A stretch of DNA of 45,109 nucleotides from Bacilli bacterium. Its GTDB lineage: Bacteria > Bacillota_I > Bacilli_A > RF39 > UBA660. A program made the translations under genes and the position numbers. The stretch spans positions 1-45,109 of the forward strand of contig JAEEMF010000085.1 of the NCBI GenBank assembly GCA_016283075.1, read 5' to 3'. The notes beneath the pieces are model-generated. The model made no database searches. It was not told the DNA's origin and worked only from the letters and a program-made list of their open reading frames with translations. Of this stretch, positions 32,619 to 40,963 are shown piece after piece (within the stretch, counting starts at the first letter, position 1; the number at the start of each line of letters is the position of its first letter).

Positions 32619-33923
32619 CTATAAAAATGCTTTAGCATTATCAGAGTTATCAAATCTTGTCTCTTCTTCTTCAAGTTGTGCTAAAACTTTAGGATAATCT
32701 TTTTCTCCAACAAGTTCTCTTAAACCCTTACGATACTTTTGCTTATTAAGTTCTTTTTCAAGTCGCCCAAATATTGGTTTTAAAGATTGATCTAAATCAG
32801 CAGACTTTTTATATCTAGCATAGAAATCTGTTGACATGATTTTTTCCGCTGCGGCAACATAATCAGAAGGATCTTCAACAACTACACATTTGTCGTTCAT
32901 ATCCTTTTCATAATAATAGATTGTTTTCATATCATTAATTGATATTAGTAGACATGAATCATCAGTTAAATCAATTTCTTCAACATCTCTTGGCACTTCT
33001 TTTCCTAAAACATAAGTACCCTTTTTAATACGTTCTGGATAAAGTTCATTATAATGATTATCTTCTTTTACACTAACTCCTAATTCATCCTTTTGTGGTT
33101 TTTTTACAGGAAGTCCAAGTTCATCAAGTTCAACTTTACTTCTTACTGGGAATCCAAAACCTTCATTTTCTTTTACATCATAATTAGTCTTTTCGACAGA
33201 TAAGCGAATATCATCTAAATTAGGTTTTATTTTTGATACTTGATTAACAATATCACTAACATCATAGAATTCTCTTGTATCTTTGTTTTGTGTATTCATA
33301 GATGGTGAATTATCTGTCATCTTTCTTATGTCATCAGTACTATAAAATCTATCTGAATTACTTTCTTCTTTTTTCTTTACATTAAAATTAACCATTTTTT
33401 TGGCGCTATCAACAAATTTATCAAAAGAGTATTCAATTGTACTTGAGCAAATATTTCTATATGCTTTTTCAACGCTTTGTTTAACCTCAATATATAATTC
33501 ATCTTCATTTATTTTACTACCGTCCATACTTGCTGCACCAATTATCTTTTTAACAATACTATTTTGTAATTCAACTAGCAAAGCGTCTTCAACAGCATTT
33601 TCTGAATCCTTTTTAAGTTTTTTATAATCACATTCATTTACAGCATTTTGAAGTTCAGTAATAACAGCATGTAATTCACAAGTTCTTTTAAGCATATATG
33701 CAAATCCATATATTTGCTTATCTAAGCCCTTATTTACATCATTAACAGCATCATTTAATAATTGTTCTTCTACTCTTTCTATAACCCTAGGAGAAACATG
33801 TATTGTATAATCCTCTGCTTTCTTTTCTAAATCATAAAAGATACTTCTTATATGTGTTCTGTTTTCTACTTTAGAATCCGCTATAAATTCTTCTATTAAT
33901 TTATAAAATTCCTCTTTATCCAT
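32619..33923 (-). CDS. Unknown 434-residue soluble protein
   Basis: No family recognised. The N-terminal half (1-190) is predicted helical with Glu, Lys and Asp abundant. A low-complexity linker (about 190-300) contains near-repeats VELDELGLPVKKPQ and KDELGVSVKED. A C-terminal part includes a strand-rich piece (DDSCLLISINDMKTIYYYEK) and a helical tail. No signal or membrane segment. GGTGAT precedes the ATG and TGTTATAAT lies upstream. It is the first gene of a two-gene unit with pgeF. Function unknown. Confidence 0.55.
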   Translation of the reverse strand: MDKEEFYKLIEEFIADSKVENRTHIRSIFYDLEKKAEDYTIHVSPRVIERVEEQLLNDAVNDVNKGLDKQIYGFAYMLKRTCELHAVITELQNAVNECDYKKLKKDSENAVEDALLVELQNSIVKKIIGAASMDGSKINEDELYIEVKQSVEKAYRNICSSTIEYSFDKFVDSAKKMVNFNVKKKEESNSDRFYSTDDIRKMTDNSPSMNTQNKDTREFYDVSDIVNQVSKIKPNLDDIRLSVEKTNYDVKENEGFGFPVRSKVELDELGLPVKKPQKDELGVSVKEDNHYNELYPERIKKGTYVLGKEVPRDVEEIDLTDDSCLLISINDMKTIYYYEKDMNDKCVVVEDPSDYVAAAEKIMSTDFYARYKKSADLDQSLKPIFGRLEKELNKQKYRKGLRELVGEKDYPKVLAQLEEEETRFDNSDNAKAFL

Positions 33924-33938
33924 ATTATCACCTACTTA

Positions 33939-33947
33939 ATTATAACA
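33939..33947 (-). promoter_or_regulatory. Extended -10 promoter (TGTTATAAT) of the orf434-pgeF unit
   Basis: Exact TGTTATAAT on the minus strand, 16 nt before the ATG. Confidence 0.6.
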
Positions 33948-33952
33948 TAATA

Positions 33953-34939
33953 TTATTTATTTTTTATAACGTAGTTATAGCTATCTTTGCACATTTCTTC
34001 TAGTCCTTTAGTAGCTTTCCATCCAAGTTCTTTAAAAGCAAGACTAGAATCTGCATAGCAAGCATCTATATCTCCAGGTCTTCTATCAGTAATCTTATAG
34101 TTTACTTTTACATTATTTACTTTAGAGAAAGTATTAACAATATCAAGTACACTATATCCGTTTCCTGTTCCAAGGTTATAGTAATGTAATCCTCCAATAT
34201 GTTCTAAGGCTTTTATATGACCTTTAGCTAAATCTACTACATGGATATAATCCCTTACTCCTGTACCATCATGTGTATCATAATCATTTCCAAATACACT
34301 TAAACATTCTAACTCTCCAGTTGCAACTTTAACTATATAAGGCATTAAGTTATTTGGAATATCATTAGGGTTTTCTCCTAGTAATCCACTTTCATGTGCC
34401 CCAATAGGGTTAAAGTATCTTAGTATTGTTATATTTAATTTATCCGCATTATAAACGTCTTTTAATATTCCTTCTATCATTAATTTAGTTGTCCCATAAG
34501 GATTAGTTGTTGATAAAGGAAAATCTTCTTTTATAGGTAATTTATCTGGTTTACCATATACCGTTGCACTACTAGAGAATATAAAGTTTTTACATCCATA
34601 TTCTTTCATTTTTTCTAGTAAGTATAATGTACTATCTAAGTTATTTTCATAGTATTTTAAAGGTTCTCTTACTGATTCTCCAACTGCTTTAAAACCAGCA
34701 AAATGAATTACCGCATAAATCTTATTTTCTTTAAATATTTTATCAAGTAATGATTTATCTTGAACATTACCTTCATAGAAAGTTACATCCTTACCAGTAA
34801 TTCTCTTAATATTATCTATTACTTCTTTCTTACTATTAGATAAATTATCTATTATTACTACTTCATAATTATTATTAAGTAGTTCTACTACTGTATGAGA
34901 TCCTATATATCCGCATCCTCCAGTAACAAGTATTTTCAT
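33953..34939 (-). CDS. galE: UDP-glucose 4-epimerase
   Basis: 328 residues, extended short-chain dehydrogenase. NAD-binding GGCGYIGSH at the N-terminus, the catalytic SSSATVYG and YGTTKLM (Ser and YxxxK), and NPIGAHESGLLGENP plus RRPGDIDACYAD typical of GalE. It interconverts UDP-glucose and UDP-galactose, for surface glycans or galactose use. AGGAGATG precedes the ATG. A single-gene unit just after the dut terminator. Confidence 0.96.
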   Translation of the reverse strand: MKILVTGGCGYIGSHTVVELLNNNYEVVIIDNLSNSKKEVIDNIKRITGKDVTFYEGNVQDKSLLDKIFKENKIYAVIHFAGFKAVGESVREPLKYYENNLDSTLYLLEKMKEYGCKNFIFSSSATVYGKPDKLPIKEDFPLSTTNPYGTTKLMIEGILKDVYNADKLNITILRYFNPIGAHESGLLGENPNDIPNNLMPYIVKVATGELECLSVFGNDYDTHDGTGVRDYIHVVDLAKGHIKALEHIGGLHYYNLGTGNGYSVLDIVNTFSKVNNVKVNYKITDRRPGDIDACYADSSLAFKELGWKATKGLEEMCKDSYNYVIKNK

Positions 34940-34958
34940 ATGATCATCTCCTACTTTG

Positions 34959-34967
34959 ATTATAACA
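34959..34967 (-). promoter_or_regulatory. Extended -10 promoter (TGTTATAAT) of galE
   Basis: Exact TGTTATAAT beginning within the T-run of the dut terminator, 20 nt before the galE ATG. Confidence 0.6.
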
Positions 34968-34992
34968 AAAATAGAGACTAATGTCTCTATTT
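34966..34992 (-). terminator. Terminator of nrdD-nrdG-dut
   Basis: AAATAGAGAC/GTCTCTATTT 10-bp stem with loop ATTA, then TTG. The dut stop codon is in the stem. Confidence 0.85.
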
Positions 34993-35436
34993 ACTTGTTG
35001 AACCAAATCCGCCAGTTCTTTCACCTTCAGCATTATCATCATCAGTGATTAAGAACTTAGCAAATACTCCTTGTCCTATTACTTCTCCTTTTTTAATAGT
35101 AATATCTTCATCTTTTACATTATAATAAGCAAACATAATATTACCATCATTATCAGGATTTCCATAATAGTCAGCATCAATAACCCCTACAGAGTTAGCT
35201 AAAACTAAACCTTTTTTCTTAGGATTTGAGCTTCTATTATATAAGTATAAAACTTCATCATCTTGCATATAAGCTTTGATACCTGTTGGAATAAGTGTAG
35301 GAACTTTTTCACCTGCTTTAACTGTTACATCTTCAGCAGCTTCAAAGTCATATCCAGCACTTTTCTTAGTTTTTCTAACAGGAAGATTTATTTCTTTATC
35401 TTCAAAACCTTTTGCAACTTCAAAACCTCTTGTCAT
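34987..35436 (-). CDS. dut: dUTP diphosphatase (trimeric dUTPase)
   Basis: 149 residues. Hydrolyses dUTP to dUMP. The five-motif pattern is visible: SAGYDFEAAED, YNRSSNPKKKGLVLAN (Ser-containing motif 2), VGVIDADYYGN with the catalytic Asp, and the C-terminal GGFGSTSK lid. GGAGA precedes the ATG. It follows nrdG by 8 nt, linking dNTP making with exclusion of uracil from DNA. Confidence 0.95.
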   Translation of the reverse strand: MTRGFEVAKGFEDKEINLPVRKTKKSAGYDFEAAEDVTVKAGEKVPTLIPTGIKAYMQDDEVLYLYNRSSNPKKKGLVLANSVGVIDADYYGNPDNDGNIMFAYYNVKDEDITIKKGEVIGQGVFAKFLITDDDNAEGERTGGFGSTSK

Positions 35437-35444
35437 AATTTCTC

Positions 35445-35936
35445 CTAATCTTCATATAAAACTATTTCGTTTTTCTCTCTTGTTTTTTTAATATCAATAA
35501 CTCTTTGATTGCTTGAACCTTTCCATTTTAAATTAGGATTTCTAAGTTCATCTACAAATTGTCCATCTACTAATACATCTATATAATTAAATACTTCTTT
35601 ATCTTTAATTTGTTCATATGTAAATCCAGTCCAAGACCAAAGAGTCTTATTTGGAAATTTTTCTTTAAACATACGTGCTAGCTTAGTAGTTCCTTCAATA
35701 TTTTTTGGATGCATAGGCTCTCCACCCAATATAGAAAGTCCAGCAATATGTGACATTTCACATAATTTTAATACTTCATCAATTGTCTCATCATCAAATG
35801 GATTTCCATCATTAAAGTCCCATGTTTCTGGGTTAAAGCAATTTTTACAGTGGAAAGGACATCCTTGCATAAAAATTGCAACTCTAACCCCAGGACCATT
35901 TGAGATATCCATCTTACGTATTCTATTAAAGCGCAT
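35445..35936 (-). CDS. nrdG: Anaerobic ribonucleotide reductase-activating protein NrdG
   Basis: 163-residue radical SAM enzyme that generates the glycyl radical on NrdD. The [4Fe-4S] motif CPFHCKNC (Cx3Cx2C) follows GPGVRVAIFMQG; LSILGGEPMHPKNIE binds SAM. GAGG of the nrdD end serves as its ribosome site and it starts 1 nt after the nrdD stop. Confidence 0.96.
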   Translation of the reverse strand: MRFNRIRKMDISNGPGVRVAIFMQGCPFHCKNCFNPETWDFNDGNPFDDETIDEVLKLCEMSHIAGLSILGGEPMHPKNIEGTTKLARMFKEKFPNKTLWSWTGFTYEQIKDKEVFNYIDVLVDGQFVDELRNPNLKWKGSSNQRVIDIKKTREKNEIVLYED

Positions 35937-35937
35937 C

Positions 35938-38127
35938 TTATGCCTCTTTATTATCTAAGTGAACTACTCTCTCTTTAATTTCTTGTGTTCTTCCTTTATT
36001 CCAGAAGTTTGTTCCGATATATCCACAAGTTCTTCTAGCAACATTTAACTTGTCATGATCTCTATTACCACAGTTTGGACAGTACCATTCAAGTTTATCA
36101 TCAATTAAGATTTCTCCTGTATAACCACATTCATGACAGTAATCAAATTTACTATTCATTTCAGCATACATAATATTATCATAAATGAATTTAATTACTT
36201 CAAGTACAGCTGGAATATTGTTAGCTAAGTTAGCAGTTTCAATATAACTGATAGCTCCACCTGGACTTAATTTTTGGAATTCAGATTCAAGCGATAATTT
36301 AGTAAATGCATCAATTTCTTCAAATACAGGAACATGATATGAGTTAGTAATATAATCTCTATCGGTAATTCCTTTAATTACACCAAATCTGTCTCTTAAA
36401 CATTTAGCAAATTTATAAGTAGTTGATTCAATTGGAGTACCATATACTGAATAATCAATATCTTCGTCTTCTTTCCATTCTTTACATTTATCATTTAATT
36501 TTTGCATAACTTCAAGAGCAAATTCTTTACCTTTACCATTATCAGTATGTGAGTGTCCAGTCATATATTTAACACATTCATATAGACCTGCATATCCAAG
36601 TGAAATAGTTGAATATCCATGATGTAATAATTCATGAATAGATTCACCTTTTTCAAGTCTAGCAAGTGCTCCGTGTTGCCATAAGATTGGTGCAACATCA
36701 CTTGTTACTTTAGATAATCTCTTATGTCTAATTTTTAATGCTCTATGACATAACTCTAATCTTTCTTCAAGTATAGACCAGAAAGTATCCATATCTTTAT
36801 CAGAAGAAAGCGCTACATCTGGAAGGTTAATTGTAACAACACCTTGGTTAAATCTACCATAATATTTACCTTTACCTTCAACATAATTCTTAGCTTTAGA
36901 AATATTTCCTAAACTAATACTTCTATCTGGTGTTAAGAATGATCTACATCCCATACATGGATAACAATCTCCCTCACCATTTTCATTTTTCTTAAGTTCA
37001 AGCATTACTTTTTCAGATATATAATCTGGTACCATACGTTTAGCAGTACATTCTGCTGCAAGTTTAGTTAAATAGTAATACTTACTATCTTCTTTAATAT
37101 TATCTTCTTCAAGAACATATAATAGTTTTGGGAATGCTGGTGTAACATAAACACCATTTTCATTCTTCATACCTTGAATACGTTGTTTTAAGAACTCTTC
37201 AATTAACATAGCAAGTTCTTCTTTATATTCATCAGTTTCTCCTAAATACATACAAACACTTAAGAATGGAGCTTGTCCGTTAGTAGTTGTCATTGAATTA
37301 ATTTGATATTGGAAAGTTTGAACACCATCAGTGATTTCTTTCTTCATATCTTCATCAGCAAACTTTTTAACTTGTGCTTTTGTTAATTTTCTAGCTTCAT
37401 ATTTTTTAATATAAGCTTCTTTTGATTTTCTAATAAATGGTGCTAAATGAGTAAGTGTAATTGTAGCTCCACCATATTGACTTGATGATACGGCAGTAAT
37501 TAACTGTGTAGCAATAGTCATAGCTGTAAGGAATCTATGTGGAGTTTCAATCATAACTCCATTAACATTTGTACCATTTTGAAGCATATCTTCAAGATTA
37601 ATTAAATCGCAGTTATGAAGGGCATTTTGAGCAAAGTAATCAGCATCATGGAAATGAATAATTCCATCATCATGAGCTTGTACAATATCTTCAGGAAGTA
37701 AGAATCTTCTTGTAATATCAGTACTTGTAATACCTGCTAAATAGTCTCTTTGAGTAGTAACAACTTTAGCATTCTTATTAGAGTTTTCAGTATTCCAGTA
37801 TTCTGATTCTCCATCAATTAACTCTTTAATTGATTGGTCAGTAGTATTACTTCTTCTAACAAGTTCTCTTGTATAACGATAAGTAATATAACGTTTAGCA
37901 AGTTCATACTTACCAATACTCATAAGTTTCATTTCGATAATATCTTGAATATCTTCAACTAAAATTCTTTTTTTGCCTAATTTTTCAATATATTTAATAA
38001 TATTCTTAATTTGAACAGGAGAAGCTTGTAATTCTTCTTCTACTTCAGCATTTGCTTTCATTATGGCATTTTCTATTTTTTCAGGACAGTAGTCAACCAT
38101 ATGTCCGTCTCTTTTAATAACTTTCAT
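35938..38127 (-). CDS. nrdD: Anaerobic (class III) ribonucleoside-triphosphate reductase NrdD
   Basis: 729 residues. Reduces NTPs to dNTPs with a glycyl radical, so it works only without oxygen. An N-terminal ATP-cone (VIKRDGHMVDYCPEKIENAI) gives allosteric control. The C-terminal zinc site CHEC...CPNC and the glycyl-radical motif RRTCGYIGTNFW are intact. First gene of nrdD-nrdG-dut. The 121-nt divergent gap to a Crp/Fnr regulator contains a palindrome. Confidence 0.98.
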   Translation of the reverse strand: MKVIKRDGHMVDYCPEKIENAIMKANAEVEEELQASPVQIKNIIKYIEKLGKKRILVEDIQDIIEMKLMSIGKYELAKRYITYRYTRELVRRSNTTDQSIKELIDGESEYWNTENSNKNAKVVTTQRDYLAGITSTDITRRFLLPEDIVQAHDDGIIHFHDADYFAQNALHNCDLINLEDMLQNGTNVNGVMIETPHRFLTAMTIATQLITAVSSSQYGGATITLTHLAPFIRKSKEAYIKKYEARKLTKAQVKKFADEDMKKEITDGVQTFQYQINSMTTTNGQAPFLSVCMYLGETDEYKEELAMLIEEFLKQRIQGMKNENGVYVTPAFPKLLYVLEEDNIKEDSKYYYLTKLAAECTAKRMVPDYISEKVMLELKKNENGEGDCYPCMGCRSFLTPDRSISLGNISKAKNYVEGKGKYYGRFNQGVVTINLPDVALSSDKDMDTFWSILEERLELCHRALKIRHKRLSKVTSDVAPILWQHGALARLEKGESIHELLHHGYSTISLGYAGLYECVKYMTGHSHTDNGKGKEFALEVMQKLNDKCKEWKEDEDIDYSVYGTPIESTTYKFAKCLRDRFGVIKGITDRDYITNSYHVPVFEEIDAFTKLSLESEFQKLSPGGAISYIETANLANNIPAVLEVIKFIYDNIMYAEMNSKFDYCHECGYTGEILIDDKLEWYCPNCGNRDHDKLNVARRTCGYIGTNFWNKGRTQEIKERVVHLDNKEA

Positions 38128-38192
38128 GTCGTATCCTCTTTTCTACTTTTTCTATTACATCTACATTTTACAACTTTTACTTTAAATATAGT

Positions 38193-38208
38193 TGTTGCAT
38201 TTGCAACA
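38193..38208. promoter_or_regulatory. Palindrome TGTTGCA-TT-TGCAACA between nrdD and the Crp/Fnr gene
   Basis: 7-bp arms with a 2-nt centre, covering the -35 of the regulator promoter and 66 nt upstream of nrdD. A likely operator, perhaps for the adjacent regulator. Confidence 0.5.
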
Positions 38209-38229
38209 CTTTACAAAAAATGATATATT
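38201..38229 (+). promoter_or_regulatory. Promoter of the Crp/Fnr regulator
   Basis: TTGCAA, 17-nt spacer, TATATT with an extended TG, 20 nt before the ATG at 38249. The -35 is inside the palindrome. Confidence 0.6.
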
Positions 38230-38248
38230 TATTTTAGAAGGTGTAAAT

Positions 38249-38887
38249 ATGACTAAATTATTTGATAATATATCTCCTAAAAACAAGGAAATATTACTAA
38301 AAAAACTAGAAGCAAGTACTCTATCTTATAGTAAAGGTGTTAAAGTTTTATCTAATATGTCTAATCGTTCTAAAGAAAACTTTATCGCTGTTATTGAATC
38401 CGGTTCAGCACATAATATAAAGACTGATTATAATGGTATGAGTACTATCCTAGAAGAATATAATGAAGGAGATATTTTTGGCTCTATTATTTCTTCTATT
38501 AACTCAGAAGAAAATAATGTTATTACCAAAGAACCATCAAGAATAACTTATATTGATTATAATAAAATTACTAATAGTGAAATTAGTAATGAAAAATACT
38601 ATATTATCTTTTATAAGAACCTACTTGAAATTATCTCCGAAATAGTTGCCGCTAAAAATGAAAGAATTAATATTCTTACTAAGAGAAGTACTCGTGATAA
38701 ACTACTAGAATTTTTTAATACTTTATCAGTTCAAAAAAGTAGTAGAGTTTTTACAATACCATATTCTTTTACAGACCTTGCCAGTTACTTATGTGTAGAT
38801 AGAAGTGCTATGACTAGAGAAATTAAAAACCTTAAAGAAGAAGGTTTCATTAAAGTAACTGGGAAGCGTATTACTTTAAATTATTAA
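38249..38887 (+). CDS. Crp/Fnr-family transcriptional regulator
   Basis: 212 residues. An N-terminal cupin-like sensor domain (about 15-120) leads to a helix and a C-terminal winged helix: FTDLASYLCVDRSAMTREIK, then NLKEEGFIKVTGKRI. The FNR cysteine cluster is absent (one Cys only), so an Fe-S oxygen sensor of the FNR type is unlikely. The track start (38192) adds 19 residues upstream of the promoter; ATG 38249 with AAGGTG is right. Divergent from nrdDG, it may control that operon and itself through the palindrome at 38193. Confidence 0.88.
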   Translation: MTKLFDNISPKNKEILLKKLEASTLSYSKGVKVLSNMSNRSKENFIAVIESGSAHNIKTDYNGMSTILEEYNEGDIFGSIISSINSEENNVITKEPSRITYIDYNKITNSEISNEKYYIIFYKNLLEIISEIVAAKNERINILTKRSTRDKLLEFFNTLSVQKSSRVFTIPYSFTDLASYLCVDRSAMTREIKNLKEEGFIKVTGKRITLNY

Positions 38888-39225
38888 CTTGCTATCTCAT
38901 TTAATTTCCAAATAATGTCATCTTTACTTATATTTTTGTTATAACAATCATTTATAACTTCATCAATAGCTATTAAAGATTCAAAATGCTTTAATAGTTT
39001 TTTATTGCCTAACTCTTCAAGATGTTTTCTAAGTCTTTTACAGATTTTACTATCTGTATTTAAAATTAAATCAATTACTTTGATATCATCAATATATTCA
39101 TCTTGATCAAATCTAGTAACGCTATTTAAAGCTTTAAGAACCTCGTTCTTATCATAAAATTTTTCGTCTGTATAATCTAAGTGGATATTTTCTTTTAAAA
39201 AAATTTCATTTATTTCCTCTCTCAT
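38884..39225 (-). CDS. Unknown 113-residue protein with LexA-like promoter
   Basis: Highly charged, helical, no membrane segment and no family recognised (sequence includes VTRFDQDEYIDDIKVIDLIL). AGGTGATA precedes the ATG. It is a single gene whose stop codon overlaps the convergent Crp/Fnr gene by 4 nt. The promoter carries a box like the ones before priA and rhuM-fic, so it is a candidate damage-induced protein. It lacks the membrane helix of the known Gram-positive SOS division inhibitors (YneA type). Confidence 0.6.
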   Translation of the reverse strand: MREEINEIFLKENIHLDYTDEKFYDKNEVLKALNSVTRFDQDEYIDDIKVIDLILNTDSKICKRLRKHLEELGNKKLLKHFESLIAIDEVINDCYNKNISKDDIIWKLNEIAS

Positions 39226-39243
39226 ATCTTATCACCTGTACAT

Positions 39244-39272
39244 ATTGTATCGTACATTTGTTCGGTAATCAA
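39244..39272 (-). promoter_or_regulatory. Promoter of the 113-residue protein gene
   Basis: TTGATT, 17-nt spacer, TACAAT on the minus strand, 18 nt before the ATG. Confidence 0.65.
39251..39264 (-). promoter_or_regulatory. LexA-like operator before the 113-residue protein gene
   Basis: CGAACAAATGTACG matches CGAACRNRYGTTYG at every position except one T. It fills the promoter spacer, 1 nt from the -10. Confidence 0.6.
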
Positions 39273-39291
39273 GTACTATTTTAAAATTTTT

Positions 39292-39329
39292 TAAAAAATA
39301 AAAAGTGTTTACATTTTTTGTAAACACTA
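39292..39329 (-). terminator. Terminator of the transglutaminase-like/GNAT pair
   Basis: AGTGTTTACA/TGTAAACACT 10-bp stem, loop of five bases, then TTTTATTTTTT. It overlaps the GNAT stop codon. Confidence 0.85.
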
Positions 39330-39989
39330 CTTATTATTTCTATTTAAGAATAGCTTTTTATTTCCATGGAATTTAGTACATTCTAGTATCTTATCATTCT
39401 CATCAAAGTATGTTGACATGTATGTACCATACTCTTCAAAACCTAAATTATGCATAAGACCACATGACCCTTTATTATCGGTTGCAGCACTCGTATAGAT
39501 ATCAGATATTTCTACTTCATTAAACATAAAATCTACTACTTTAGTACTAGCTTCTTTACCATATCCTTTGTTTTGATAATCTGGATCTATATACCATCCA
39601 ATATCTCTTATTTCTGGAGTAGTTTTATATTCACTATTTGGCTGGCAAGTAATTTGTCCTATTACTGTATCAGTATCCTTTAAGAATATACTCCATGTAA
39701 AGATATCTGAGTTTTCTTTATTTTTAATTCTTTCTATTTTTCTACTATAAAATTCTTCTTGGATATTCCAGTTATTAAATCTATCCATAAATAATTTTCT
39801 TGCTTTTTTTAAATCTTCTATTTTATCTTTTCTAAGACTATTCTTATCAAAAATAAAATTTGGAGTAGGAAAATACCATTTATTAACATTTTCATCTTTT
39901 AATATTTCCCATAATCTATATTGTTCCTTCATAGTAGGAATTAGTAAATCTAACCTTTCAGTATGAAGATCTTTAGACTCTAGTTTCAT
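39327..39989 (-). CDS. GNAT-family N-acetyltransferase (RimJ/RimL-like)
   Basis: 220 residues. Starts with LHTERLDLLIPTM, typical of the RimJ/RimL group. The acetyl-CoA pocket is GWYIDPDYQNKGYGKEAST, followed by IYTSAATDNKGSCGLMHNLG. Likely acetylates a small amine or an N-terminus; target unknown. The track start TTG 39998 is replaced by ATG 39989 after AGGTG. It overlaps the preceding gene by 17 nt. Confidence 0.87.
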   Translation of the reverse strand: MKLESKDLHTERLDLLIPTMKEQYRLWEILKDENVNKWYFPTPNFIFDKNSLRKDKIEDLKKARKLFMDRFNNWNIQEEFYSRKIERIKNKENSDIFTWSIFLKDTDTVIGQITCQPNSEYKTTPEIRDIGWYIDPDYQNKGYGKEASTKVVDFMFNEVEISDIYTSAATDNKGSCGLMHNLGFEEYGTYMSTYFDENDKILECTKFHGNKKLFLNRNNK

Positions 39990-40908
39990 ATAATGCAAGC
40001 ACCTTCTCTTTCATCTTGTTTATTTCTTCTAAATCACTTTCTATAGACCCCTTTATTTCTTTCATAAGCATCTTAGATTTTCTGTATTCATTTATTCCTT
40101 CATTATAACTACTAATTATCTCATTTTTATCTATATTATGTTCATTAGTATATAAAGCATCACAAACATCCATAACATCATTAAAGTTATATCCAATAGT
40201 AGTTGTTAAAGTAGTAGGTACTAAAATCATATTCCCTATTCCGTTTATTAAATTAGCCTTATATCCAATTATTTTATAAATAGCACAGTTAGTTACATCA
40301 TACCCTATTAAACTATCTTTATATGGAACAACTATTATCATGTGATTGCTTAACTGTTTAAAATAGTCTATATATGGTAAGAATATAGAACTTTTTTTAT
40401 TTTCTACTCTTTCATGGTAATGAATGCAATTACTTTCAAAAAAGTTTTTAAATACTGGAGATACTGCTCCGCTTATGGGAACAGCTTTAATATTTAATTC
40501 TTTTAATAAATCATAAAGAAATACCGCTTCATTACGACAGCATCCTTTACCGTATAAAATATTTAACCCCATCTTTGTTTCTAATTCATTTTCTGGATTA
40601 ATACTATATTCATAAAAACCGCCATAAGAAAACACTCCTGAATAAAGCATTTCACCTAGTAAAGTTAATAAAGTAACTTTATCTAAATTTTTATTTAAAT
40701 ATTTACTTATCTTTTCAAGAACCTTTTTATATAGCAATATTATTTCTTTATTATGTTTGATATCTACACATTCAAACTCATGAAATAATGTTGCTTCTAA
40801 ATTAATTTTTTGAATAAGAAATTTAGCCCTAGATGAATCAATCTCTTCCATATCAGGATACCTTGGTAAATCTATATATCCTTTTGGTTTATAATTAAGA
40901 TTTTTCAT
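39973..40908 (-). CDS. Transglutaminase-like (Cys-His-Asp) protein
   Basis: 311 residues. NILYGKGCCRNEAVFLYDLL, with Cys at the start of a helix, then SNHMIIVVPYKDS and LIGYDVTNCAI give Cys, His and Asp in the order of the transglutaminase/cysteine-protease fold. This group includes proteases and cross-linking enzymes as well as peptide N-glycanase relatives. No signal peptide seen. The track start (40959) overlaps the upstream terminator; ATG 40908 after AGGAGAT is preferred. Paired with the GNAT gene. Confidence 0.65.
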   Translation of the reverse strand: MKNLNYKPKGYIDLPRYPDMEEIDSSRAKFLIQKINLEATLFHEFECVDIKHNKEIILLYKKVLEKISKYLNKNLDKVTLLTLLGEMLYSGVFSYGGFYEYSINPENELETKMGLNILYGKGCCRNEAVFLYDLLKELNIKAVPISGAVSPVFKNFFESNCIHYHERVENKKSSIFLPYIDYFKQLSNHMIIVVPYKDSLIGYDVTNCAIYKIIGYKANLINGIGNMILVPTTLTTTIGYNFNDVMDVCDALYTNEHNIDKNEIISSYNEGINEYRKSKMLMKEIKGSIESDLEEINKMKEKVLALYETRV

Positions 40909-40933
40909 AGTATATCTCCTAATTTCATAATAA

Positions 40934-40963
40934 CAAAAAATAAAAGTGGTGTAAACCACTTTT
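40934..40963 (-). terminator. Terminator of the purine permease gene
   Basis: AAAAGTGG/CCACTTTT stem, then TTTTTTG on the minus strand; overlaps the stop codon. Confidence 0.85.

Noticed and set aside
33953-33995. Terminator for galE
   Set aside because: Only weak A/T pairing is seen after the stop; no hairpin comparable to the others.
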